Source: Clostridium sp. LS (GTDB lineage: Bacteria > Bacillota > Clostridia > Clostridiales > Clostridiaceae). Taken from it: a DNA stretch of 34,262 nt. Each line of letters opens with the position of its first letter. The first letter of the stretch is position 1. The position numbers and the translations under genes were made by a program. Shown here one piece after another: positions 7,318-14,528 of the stretch. The stretch spans positions 1 through 34,262 of the forward strand of contig NZ_AUUU01000129.1 of assembly GCF_002760435.1 (NCBI RefSeq), read 5' to 3'. The notes beneath the pieces were generated by a model that made no database searches, was not told the origin of the DNA, and worked only from the letters and a program-made list of their open reading frames with translations.

Positions 7318-9351
7318 TTAATTAAAACAAATATATTTACTACTTTTTTCCAAACTTTTACTTAACTCGTTAATTATTTCTCTGTTTGTATCAAATTCGT
7401 TTTGTAAAATATTATTTGCTTCTAGTTTTGCACATCTTAAAATTTTTATGTCTTCATAAAGATCCGCAAGTATAAATCCTTCATCACCGCTTTGCTTTTT
7501 ACCAAACATTTCACCTGCGCCTCTAAGTTCCAAATCTTTTTCTGATATTAAAAATCCATCACTGCATTCTGTCATTATTTGCATTCTTTTTTTAGTTACA
7601 TTGCTTTTTGCTTTAGCAATTAGTATACAATAAGAAGCATATTCACCTCTTCCAACTCTTCCTCTAAGTTGATGAAGCTGAGAAAGACCAAATCTTTCTG
7701 CATTTTCTATTATCATTACAGACGCATTAGGCACATTTACCCCTACTTCAATTACTGTAGTTGAAACAAGAATATTTACTTCATTATTTTTAAACCTCTT
7801 TATTATATCATCTTTTTCTATTCCTTTCATTTTTCCATGAAGGATTTCAATATTAAACTCTTTAAAAATACCACTAGAAAGGTTATTGTATAAGGTTTCT
7901 ACAGACTTCAATTCTTCCTTTTCATCTTCCTCAATGAGCGGACACACAATATATACTTGTCTGCCTTTCTTAATTTCATCATAAACAAGCTCATATGCTA
8001 TATCTCTTTTTTCTTCTGTATAGAATCTTGTATCTATCTTCTTTCTACCTGGTGGCAGTTCATCAATTATAGATACATCTAAGTCTGAATAAAGATACAA
8101 AGCTAATGTTCTTGGAATTGGAGTCGCTGTCATGACTAAACAATCAGCTCGTTTCCCTTTATTTATAAGCTTGCTTCTTTGCTCAACACCAAATCTATGT
8201 TGTTCATCAGTCACAATTAAGCCTAACTTTGCAAATTCCACATCATCTTGAAATAGTGCATGAGTTCCTATCACAAAAATAGGTTCTGGAGATTTTATTC
8301 TCTCCTTTATTCTTTGTTTTTCTTTTGAAGAAGTTCCACCAGTTAAAAGCTCTATTTCAATATCAAATTCTTTATAAACTTTTTTAGCTTCTTCAAAATG
8401 TTGACTTGCAAGAATTTCTGTTGGAGCCATAAACACGCATTGATATCCATTTTTAATTACATTAAAAATAGCTATAAGAGCAATTATGGTTTTCCCACTC
8501 CCAACATCACCTTGAATTAATCTATTCATAGAAAAATTTGACTTTTGATCTCTTAATATTTCTCGTACAACCCTTGTTTGAGCATTAGTAAGGGGAAATG
8601 GTAATTTTTCTTTAAATGCACTAAGTTCAGCTGCCCATTCAAAAAGTATTCCGTTTTTATTTTTTTTAAGCTTATATTTTAGAAGCAGCAGCTTTAGTGA
8701 ATATGTAAATAATTCTTGAAATTTCAGCCTTGCTATTGCCTTTCCCAACATCTCTCTATTATCAGGAAAATGTATACTTCTTATGGCATCATTTAGAGAA
8801 ATTAAAGAATACTTTTCTAATATATCTCTAGGAAGATTTTCTTTAACTTCCATGTTAGCTAAAATTTCATTAATTAGTTTTTCAAATAATTTATTACTTA
8901 TGTCTGCTTTTAAAGGATATTTAGGTATAATCTCACTTGAAAGAGCTTCTTCACAGGTAACTACTGGGTTAACTACTTCTAAGGTATTTCCAATTCGCTT
9001 AAACTTACCCATTAAATTATATATTTCACCTATCTTAAAGGAGTTTTTTATATACCTTTGATTAAACCATTTAGCAGATACTCTATGTCCATTATAATCA
9101 AAATCGATAGTCGTTAATAATTTTCCTGTTTTGGTTTTAACATCACTTCTAAACTTTACCGTCTGACATTTTAAAATTTGCTTATCTTCACCTGTAATAT
9201 TTTCAAACTCTACATTACCATTTACAAATTCATAGTCTCTCGGGAAATATAGTAAAATATCTAATATATTAAAGATTCCACAGCGATTTAATTTTTCTGT
9301 AGCTTTCGGGCCTACTCCCTTTAATTCCGAAATGTTACTATATATATTCAA
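7318..9351 (-). CDS. recG: ATP-dependent DNA helicase RecG
   Basis: RecG unwinds and regresses stalled replication forks and branch-migrates recombination intermediates. The 677-residue length is normal. In order there are an N-terminal helix-hairpin region (SELKGVGPKATEKLNRCGI), the OB-fold wedge domain, then superfamily 2 helicase motifs. These are GDVGSGKT (Walker A, about residue 280), DEQHRFG (motif II), TATPIPRTL (motif III) and, in the C-terminal half, QLRGRVGRG (motif VI). The start is TTG at 9349-9351, preceded by GAAAGGAGG. It probably leads the recG-rsmD-coaD unit; the preceding fakA operon ends at a terminator just upstream. Confidence 0.96.
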   Translation of the reverse strand: MNIYSNISELKGVGPKATEKLNRCGIFNILDILLYFPRDYEFVNGNVEFENITGEDKQILKCQTVKFRSDVKTKTGKLLTTIDFDYNGHRVSAKWFNQRYIKNSFKIGEIYNLMGKFKRIGNTLEVVNPVVTCEEALSSEIIPKYPLKADISNKLFEKLINEILANMEVKENLPRDILEKYSLISLNDAIRSIHFPDNREMLGKAIARLKFQELFTYSLKLLLLKYKLKKNKNGILFEWAAELSAFKEKLPFPLTNAQTRVVREILRDQKSNFSMNRLIQGDVGSGKTIIALIAIFNVIKNGYQCVFMAPTEILASQHFEEAKKVYKEFDIEIELLTGGTSSKEKQRIKERIKSPEPIFVIGTHALFQDDVEFAKLGLIVTDEQHRFGVEQRSKLINKGKRADCLVMTATPIPRTLALYLYSDLDVSIIDELPPGRKKIDTRFYTEEKRDIAYELVYDEIKKGRQVYIVCPLIEEDEKEELKSVETLYNNLSSGIFKEFNIEILHGKMKGIEKDDIIKRFKNNEVNILVSTTVIEVGVNVPNASVMIIENAERFGLSQLHQLRGRVGRGEYASYCILIAKAKSNVTKKRMQIMTECSDGFLISEKDLELRGAGEMFGKKQSGDEGFILADLYEDIKILRCAKLEANNILQNEFDTNREIINELSKSLEKSSKYICFN

Positions 9352-9370
9352 AATTTTTTCCTCCTTTCAA

Positions 9371-9399
9371 AATAATAAAAGCACCTAGTATTTAGGCGC
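9371..9399 (-). terminator. Intrinsic terminator after the asp23-fakA operon
   Basis: On the minus strand GCGCCTA (9393-9399) pairs with TAGGTGC (9381-9387), including one G-U pair, around a 5-nt loop. TTTTATTATT follows (9380-9371). It lies about 75 nt past the fakA stop and just before the recG ribosome site. Confidence 0.75.
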
Positions 9400-9474
9400 C
9401 TTAGATATATTACACAAACATCAAATCAAAATACAAATTAATGACTTTCTATTTCTTCATATGCCTTTATTATT

Positions 9475-11106
9475 TTATTCTACTGACATTAAGAAATAAT
9501 AAAGAGGTTGATCACCCTTGTAAAATTGAATATCTAAATCAGAATATCTATCCTGCAACTCAGCTTCAAATTCATTAGCTTCTTCATCACTTACTTCTTT
9601 ACCATAATATACAGTAACTAATTCACTTTCATCATCTATCATATCATCTAGAACTTTGCTCGCAACATTCTTTTTATCTTCGCCTACTTCTTTTATTTTT
9701 CCTTCCACAAGTCCTAGCATATTTCCTTCTTTAATATCTATTCCATCAATTTCTGTATCACGTACAGCATAAGTTACTGACCCCGTTTTGACTTCTTCAA
9801 TTGTATTTTTCAGGTTACTAAAATTATCTTCAACTTCTAGATCACTATTGAACATTGTAGCACATGCTATTCCTTGAGGAATAGTTGTTGTAGGTACTAC
9901 CAATATATTTTTATCACATATTTCTGCTGCTTGATTCGCTGCCATAATTATATTCTTATTGTTAGGCATAATAAAAATGTTTTCAGCATTTATCTTATCA
10001 ATTGCCTCTAAAATATCTTGAGTAGAAGGATTCATTGTTTGGCCGCCTTCAATAACATAATCAATACCTAAATCTTTAAATATATTTGAAATTCCATCTC
10101 CCATTGCAACTGTTACAAATCCGTACTTCTTCTTTTCACTTTCTGAAAAATTTATTTCATTATTCTTATCCTTAGCATTGATTAGCAATTCTCTATGTTC
10201 TTCTCTCATATTATCAATTTTAATTTTTGACAATTCTCCTATTGCAACTGCTTTTGATAATACTAGTCCTGGATCATTGGTATGTATATGTACTTTAATC
10301 ACATCATCATACCCAACAACAATCATTGAATCTCCCAGGCTTTCTATTTGATTTTGGAAGTCCTTAGCATGCTTTGCATCTCCAAGTATTATGAATTCAG
10401 TACAGTAGCCAAATTTAATATTAATTTCTTCAGTAGATTTAGCTAATGTACTGCTACTTGAATTAATTGCTATATCCTTTATCTCAGCTTTAATTCCATC
10501 CTTTAAAGCTTCATACATACCTTGAAGAATTATATAAAGTCCCATACCTCCTGAGTCAACTACTTTTGCTTTTTTTAGTGCTGGTAATAGTTCTGGAGTC
10601 CTATCTAACATTTCCTTTGCTTTAATTGTTATTTCTTCCATAAAACTTACTATATCTTTGGCTTCTGATGCTATTGCCGCCTCTGAAGCTGCCCTAATAA
10701 CTGAAAGTATAGTTCCTTCAGTTGGTCTCATAACAGCTTTATAGGCCGATTTAGAACCTTCATAAAAACCTATGGCAAATTCCGTAGAATCAACTTCACT
10801 TTTCCCATCTAAACCTTTAGAAATTCCCCTAAGTATTTGTGATAATATTACGCCAGAGTTACCTCTAGCACCCATTAAAGCCCCTTTAGCTAATCTCTTA
10901 GATATTTCCCCTATAGAATCACTATCTATGTTTTCAATTTCTTTAACCGCTGCTTTAAATGTCATAGACATGTTAGTTCCAGTATCTCCATCAGGAACCG
11001 GAAAAACATTTAGTGCATTTACAAAATCACTTTGTTCTAATAATTTATTACTAGCATTAACAACCATGTTATAAAAATCACGGCCATTGATTTTTGTATA
11101 TTCCAT
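9475..11106 (-). CDS. fakA: Fatty acid kinase catalytic subunit (DAK2 domain, YloV)
   Basis: FakA phosphorylates exogenous fatty acids presented by a FakB carrier protein, feeding them to phospholipid synthesis as acyl phosphates. The 543-residue product has an N-terminal DAK2 kinase domain with the nucleotide/metal loop PVPDGDTGTNMS (DGDTGTN at 39-45) and GARGNSGVILSQ, then a central domain and a C-terminal DegV-like/YloV domain ending in VYYGKEVSDEEAN. ATG at 11104-11106 has AGGAGG upstream that also spans the stop codon of asp23, so the pair is tightly coupled. No fakB is in the window. Confidence 0.92.
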   Translation of the reverse strand: MEYTKINGRDFYNMVVNASNKLLEQSDFVNALNVFPVPDGDTGTNMSMTFKAAVKEIENIDSDSIGEISKRLAKGALMGARGNSGVILSQILRGISKGLDGKSEVDSTEFAIGFYEGSKSAYKAVMRPTEGTILSVIRAASEAAIASEAKDIVSFMEEITIKAKEMLDRTPELLPALKKAKVVDSGGMGLYIILQGMYEALKDGIKAEIKDIAINSSSSTLAKSTEEINIKFGYCTEFIILGDAKHAKDFQNQIESLGDSMIVVGYDDVIKVHIHTNDPGLVLSKAVAIGELSKIKIDNMREEHRELLINAKDKNNEINFSESEKKKYGFVTVAMGDGISNIFKDLGIDYVIEGGQTMNPSTQDILEAIDKINAENIFIMPNNKNIIMAANQAAEICDKNILVVPTTTIPQGIACATMFNSDLEVEDNFSNLKNTIEEVKTGSVTYAVRDTEIDGIDIKEGNMLGLVEGKIKEVGEDKKNVASKVLDDMIDDESELVTVYYGKEVSDEEANEFEAELQDRYSDLDIQFYKGDQPLYYFLMSVE

Positions 11107-11119
11107 TTAGTTTAACCTC

Positions 11120-11470
11120 CTAAACTCTTACCGCTTGCACATTCACCGTTATTGATGAGACTTTCAGACCTGTATAGTTTTCAACACTATAACGAACTTT
11201 TTGAATTATATTATTAGATATAACAGATATTTTTGTTCCATACTCAACCATAACAAATAATTCAATTTGTAATTTATTTTCACTTGTTAGTTGTATTTTT
11301 ACTCCTTTACCGAAGTTCTCTATGCCTATTAGTTCCCAAAAACCTTCGCTGGCATTTCTTGAAACCATACCAACTACTCCATAGCATTCCATTGTAGATA
11401 ATCCAACAATTTTTGCTAGAACTTCTTCAGAATAATTTATATTACCATTTTCATTTGAAAATCCAACCAT
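11120..11470 (-). CDS. yloU: Asp23/Gls24 family envelope-stress protein (YloU)
   Basis: The 116-residue product belongs to the Asp23/Gls24 (DUF322) family of small proteins, some of which associate with the membrane. Features include YSEEVLAKIVGLSTMECYGVVGM at the N terminus and the C-terminal NIIQKVRYSVENYTGLKVSSITVNV, which is typical. The ATG at 11468-11470 has AGGAGG 8 nt upstream. It is paired with fakA as in Bacillus (yloU-yloV) and stands divergent to rpmB. Its molecular activity is unknown; the link to fatty-acid kinase is genomic. Confidence 0.9.
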   Translation of the reverse strand: MVGFSNENGNINYSEEVLAKIVGLSTMECYGVVGMVSRNASEGFWELIGIENFGKGVKIQLTSENKLQIELFVMVEYGTKISVISNNIIQKVRYSVENYTGLKVSSITVNVQAVRV

Positions 11471-11505
11471 CCATATTCCTCCTAAAATCTTATATCTTAT
11501 TTTAT

Positions 11506-11534
11506 ATTCTATATTAGAACAATATTTTATTCAA
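11506..11534 (-). promoter_or_regulatory. Promoter of yloU-fakA
   Basis: Minus-strand TTGAAT (11529-11534), a 17-nt spacer, and TAGAAT (11506-11511; five of six matches to TATAAT) make a good sigma-A promoter about 35 nt before the yloU start. It stands back to back with the rpmB promoter. Confidence 0.65.
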
Positions 11535-11559
11535 GTATTGTAAAAATTAATAAATTAAC

Positions 11560-11588
11560 TTGCCTATTATATTTTCCTATGATATAAT
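11560..11588 (+). promoter_or_regulatory. Promoter of rpmB
   Basis: TTGCCT (11560-11565), a 17-nt spacer, and a perfect TATAAT (11583-11588) point to rpmB. The start point would be near 11595, leaving a leader of about 48 nt. Confidence 0.75.
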
Positions 11589-11642
11589 TTACACTGTCCT
11601 ATTGAAGATGATTATCTTTGGAATATAAGGAGGTGTTTTCTA

Positions 11643-11834
11643 ATGGCAAGAAGATGCGAAATTTGTGATAAAGGTGTTGTAGCTGGAGTAAGCTATAGCC
11701 ATTCACATCGTCAATCAAAGAGAACTTGGGCTCCTAACATAAAGAAAGTAAAAGCTTTAGTTAACGGAACACCAAAAACTGTTCATGTATGTACAAGATG
11801 CCTTAGATCTGGAAAGGTTCAAAGAGCAATATAG
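11643..11834 (+). CDS. rpmB: Large ribosomal subunit protein bL28
   Basis: The 63-residue protein is a 50S component. MARRCEICDKG at the N terminus and the later CTRCLRSG place cysteines at 5, 8, 50 and 53, so this is the zinc-ribbon (C+) form of L28. ATG follows AAGGAGG. The gene stands alone with its own promoter and a strong terminator, between yloU and spoVM as in Bacillus. Confidence 0.97.
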   Translation: MARRCEICDKGVVAGVSYSHSHRQSKRTWAPNIKKVKALVNGTPKTVHVCTRCLRSGKVQRAI

Positions 11835-11842
11835 TTCATAAT

Positions 11843-11876
11843 AAAAAATGCAATTGTTATCCCAATTGCATTTTTT
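11843..11876 (+). terminator. Strong intrinsic terminator of rpmB
   Basis: A perfect 14-bp stem (11843-11856 with 11863-11876), including TGCAATTG and an A/T run, encloses the loop TTATCC and ends in a T-tract. The A-run on the left makes it potentially active on the minus strand as well. Confidence 0.9.
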
Positions 11877-11889
11877 ATTTAGTTACAAG

Positions 11890-11935
11890 AAAAAATAATG
11901 AACCAATATACAAAAATACTGGTTTATTATTTTTT
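11890..11935. terminator. Second, bidirectional terminator between rpmB and spoVM
   Basis: A 16-bp stem with one G-U pair (11890-11905 with 11920-11935) has A-rich left and T-rich right flanks, so it can terminate both plus-strand rpmB read-through and the minus-strand spoVM transcript. Confidence 0.75.
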
Positions 11936-11948
11936 TACTGTGACTTAG

Positions 11949-11985
11949 AGCTGTTTAGACATCATAAAAAACAGCTAAAGATGTC
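11949..11985 (-). other. Two interlocking inverted repeats downstream of spoVM
   Basis: AGCTGTTT (11949-11956) is complementary to AAACAGCT (11969-11976), and GACATC (11958-11963) is complementary to GATGTC (11980-11985). The arms cross, so the two helices are either alternative hairpins or a pseudoknot. It is the 3' untranslated region of spoVM. The loop lengths (3 and 1 nt) make a true pseudoknot strained. Confidence 0.4.
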
Positions 11986-11994
11986 CTATGTACT

Positions 11995-12066
11995 CTAGTT
12001 CTTTTTCCTAAAAAATTTTATTATATTAGATAAGAATTTGGGCAATTTAAATGCTATTATTTTCAT
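11995..12066 (-). CDS. spoVM: Stage V sporulation protein M, amphipathic curvature-sensing peptide
   Basis: A 23-codon gene on the minus strand starts with ATG at 12064-12066, has AGGAGG at ideal spacing, and ends with TAG at 11995-11997. The peptide begins MKIIAFKLPKFLSN and ends in a basic tail (FFRKKN). It aligns by eye without gaps at its N terminus with Bacillus subtilis SpoVM (MKFYTIKLPKFLGG): KLPKFL is identical and Pro9 is at the same residue. SpoVM inserts as an amphipathic helix into the convex outer forespore membrane and anchors SpoIVA. The gene order thiN-spoVM-rpmB-yloU is the same as in Bacillus. spoIVA is at 28057 in this window. No convincing sigma-E promoter was found in the 155 nt upstream; a TATAAT at 12127-12132 lacks a good -35. 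Confidence 0.9.
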   Translation of the reverse strand: MKIIAFKLPKFLSNIIKFFRKKN

Positions 12067-12221
12067 TTATATTCCTCCTGAATAATAATATGGTATAAAT
12101 AAAACAGTTGAAATTAATTTCGCCTTATTATATTAATATTCAGTTACTCATAAAAATGTTCCAATTTTGTAAACAATTTAAGAAAATAAATTTCAAAGAA
12201 AAAAATTTACTTAGGAATATT

Positions 12222-12857
12222 TTAATCAATGGAATGAATTATTAGTAATTCTCCTTCATCATAGCTAATTTCTATTGGTGTATCCAAAAATTCATTACAT
12301 ATGGCTCTTGGATCTAATAAACTCATATCATAGCTTTCTAAATTATATTTTGCCCCATTAATCTTAAAATTAATCACTTTATTACTTAACGCATGAAAAG
12401 ATATATTTTCTCCATACTTTCCAAATAGCTTCATCTGTTTTTCTCCAAGATACAGTCTGTTGTTATTATCTATTATTTCTATTGATACGCCTTTTTTCTT
12501 TGCAGTTAGAAGAAGACCAATATTTCCTAATGCATGATCTATTCTAGAGCCAAGTGCTCCAAATAAGTATATTTTCTTTGCACCTCTTTTAATAGCCTCA
12601 ATTATTGCTATTTCAGTATCTGTATAATCTTTCTCTGGTGGAAATTGCAAAACTTCCTTAACCTTCGATTTTATTATATCTAAAAGTTCACTATTAACAG
12701 AGTCAAAATCTCCCAAAAGTAAATCAGGCATAATATTATACTCATATAGACATTCAATTCCTTTATCAGCCGCTATTATGGAGTCTACTTCTTTTAAATA
12801 ATTCCTTAATAATGTTTCTGAGGGCGGTATGCCCCCACTTATAATTGCTACATTCAA
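12222..12857 (-). CDS. thiN: Thiamine pyrophosphokinase
   Basis: ThiN makes thiamine diphosphate from thiamine and ATP. Signatures are ADKGIECL, LLGDFDSVN, FPPEKDYTDTEIAI and LFGALGSRIDHALGNI, the classic TPK catalytic and binding segments. The frame is open from a GTG at 12866, but that leaves no gap after AGAGG; the TTG at 12855-12857 lies 8 nt from AGAGG and gives MNVAIISGG and 211 residues, so I prefer it. It starts 1 nt after the rpe stop. The order rsgA-rpe-thiN-spoVM is conserved in Firmicutes. Confidence 0.93.
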   Translation of the reverse strand: MNVAIISGGIPPSETLLRNYLKEVDSIIAADKGIECLYEYNIMPDLLLGDFDSVNSELLDIIKSKVKEVLQFPPEKDYTDTEIAIIEAIKRGAKKIYLFGALGSRIDHALGNIGLLLTAKKKGVSIEIIDNNNRLYLGEKQMKLFGKYGENISFHALSNKVINFKINGAKYNLESYDMSLLDPRAICNEFLDTPIEISYDEGELLIIHSID

Positions 12858-12858
12858 A

Positions 12859-13506
12859 TTATTCACCTCTTAAGGCTTTTATATTGTCACTAATTTCTCC
12901 CCCATTAAATACAGCTGAACCAGCAACAATTACATTAGCACCTGCTCTTATTATTTCATTTACATTAGTTTTATCTATTCCACCATCAACCTCTATTAGT
13001 AACGACGGTTTAACTTTATTGGCATAGTCCTTTATTTCTTTAATTTTATCTAAACAGTAAGGGATAAATTTTTGTCCTCCAAATCCTGGATTTACAGACA
13101 TTATTAATACCATATCTAAGTTTGGTATCAAATCCTTTAACACATTTGTCGGTGTTCCTGGATTTAACGAAACTGCTGCCTTCTTTCCTTTGGATTTTAT
13201 ATAGTTAATTGTTCTATCTATATGTTTATCTGCCTCATAATGAACAGTAATTATATCTGCCCCTGCTGCTATAAAATCATCTATGTAATTTGATGGATTA
13301 TTAATCATTAAATGAACGTCAAATATTTTGTTTGTTCTATTTCTTATTGATTTTATAACTGGAAATCCAAAAGATATATTAGGTACAAAAACACCATCCA
13401 TTACATCTATATGAATAAAATCTGCTCCGCCTTTATCTATTTTCTCTATATCCTCTCCTAATTTCGAAAAATCTGCTGATAATATTGATGGCGCTACCTT
13501 TACCAT
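12859..13506 (-). CDS. rpe: Ribulose-phosphate 3-epimerase
   Basis: Rpe interconverts ribulose 5-phosphate and xylulose 5-phosphate in the pentose phosphate pathway. The 215-residue TIM barrel begins VAPSILSADFSKLGED and contains HIDVMDGVFVPNISFG (metal-binding His and Asp), HLMINNP, VNPGFGGQKFI and IEVDGGI. Its ATG overlaps the rsgA stop by 7 bases (ATGGTAA), which suggests translational coupling. Confidence 0.97.
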   Translation of the reverse strand: MVKVAPSILSADFSKLGEDIEKIDKGGADFIHIDVMDGVFVPNISFGFPVIKSIRNRTNKIFDVHLMINNPSNYIDDFIAAGADIITVHYEADKHIDRTINYIKSKGKKAAVSLNPGTPTNVLKDLIPNLDMVLIMSVNPGFGGQKFIPYCLDKIKEIKDYANKVKPSLLIEVDGGIDKTNVNEIIRAGANVIVAGSAVFNGGEISDNIKALRGE

Positions 13507-14372
13507 TTATTTTTTTCCTCCTCAATTATTTCTTCTAAAGTCTTTATATAAAAATCATACCGATACTTATTAATTTTTTCTTCCTGTACAGCCTCTTTTA
13601 CTGCGCAATTGGGTTCTTTAAAATGTAGACATCCCCTAAACTTACACTTATCATTATACTGCTCAAATTCAGGAAAACAATATTTTAAGGAATCCTTATC
13701 CATTAAATCTTTTATTTCTAATGTAGAGAACCCTGGTGTATCTACAATATATCCATCTGAAACCTCAATAAGTTCGCTATGACGTGTTGTATGTTTACCT
13801 CTTCCAATCTTTTCACTAACCTTACCAGTTTCCATATGCTCTGCATTAGATAATTTATTTATTAAAGTCGACTTCCCAGCCCCAGATGGCCCGCAAAAAA
13901 CTGTAGTATTTCCTTTAATCTTTTCTTTCAATCCATCAATTCCAATTCCAACCTTGGCATTAATAAAAAGTACTTCGTATCCTATATCATTAATTCTTTT
14001 TTTAATTTCCTCTCGTTCCTCTTCAGTTACTAGATCTATTTTATTTAAGCATACTATTACTTCAATATTGTTAAACTCACATAAAATTAAGAATTTATTT
14101 AACAAGTCAAAATTTATATCTGGGTTTTTGACAGCAAAAACAATAAATGCAAGGGATACATTTGCAACAGTTGGCCTGACTAATTGAGACTTTCTTTTAT
14201 GAATTTCTTCTATAACTCCTTTTCCATGCTCCATTTTAATAGTAACATTATCTCCTACCATTGGTTTAATATCTTTATGTCTAAATTTCCCTCTAGCTTT
14301 ACATTCTATTAAGCCTGCATCTGTCTTAATATAATAGAATCCCCCTATGCCTTTTATTATCTTTCCATCCAT
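13500..14372 (-). CDS. rsgA: Small ribosomal subunit biogenesis GTPase RsgA
   Basis: RsgA is a circularly permuted GTPase that checks late 30S maturation. The 290-residue protein has an N-terminal OB fold, then G motifs in permuted order: NKID at 110-113 (G4), GPSGAGKST at 161-169 (G1) and DTPG at 211-214 (G3). A zinc knuckle follows with Cys243, Cys248, His250 and Cys256. ATG has GGAGGG 5 nt upstream. The gene lies after the prkC terminator, so it may have its own promoter in the 110-nt gap, although no clear one is seen. It probably heads the rsgA-rpe-thiN unit. In Bacillus RsgA is a PrkC substrate, and prkC is adjacent here. Confidence 0.96.
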   Translation of the reverse strand: MDGKIIKGIGGFYYIKTDAGLIECKARGKFRHKDIKPMVGDNVTIKMEHGKGVIEEIHKRKSQLVRPTVANVSLAFIVFAVKNPDINFDLLNKFLILCEFNNIEVIVCLNKIDLVTEEEREEIKKRINDIGYEVLFINAKVGIGIDGLKEKIKGNTTVFCGPSGAGKSTLINKLSNAEHMETGKVSEKIGRGKHTTRHSELIEVSDGYIVDTPGFSTLEIKDLMDKDSLKYCFPEFEQYNDKCKFRGCLHFKEPNCAVKEAVQEEKINKYRYDFYIKTLEEIIEEEKNKW

Positions 14373-14482
14373 ACTTTCCCTCCATATTTTAAATTTACTA
14401 AAAAGAATATTTATTTATTATTTGCAATAATCTAAATATAACTAAAGATTACTTACAAGTACTTAGCGCTAAATATATTATA

Positions 14483-14515
14483 AAAGGAGAGGTTTCTTTT
14501 ATCAACCTCCCCTTT
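14483..14515 (-). terminator. Intrinsic terminator of prkC
   Basis: A 12-bp stem with one G-U pair (14504-14515 with 14483-14494), a 9-nt loop, and TTTTATAAT following on the minus strand begins 13 nt after the prkC stop. It separates prkC from rsgA. Confidence 0.85.
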
Positions 14516-14528
14516 CATTTTTTCTTAA

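Noticed and set aside
12864..12866. GTG at 12864-12866 as the thiN start
   Set aside because: It directly abuts the AGAGG ribosome site with no spacing; the TTG three codons later has 8-nt spacing and fits the family N terminus.
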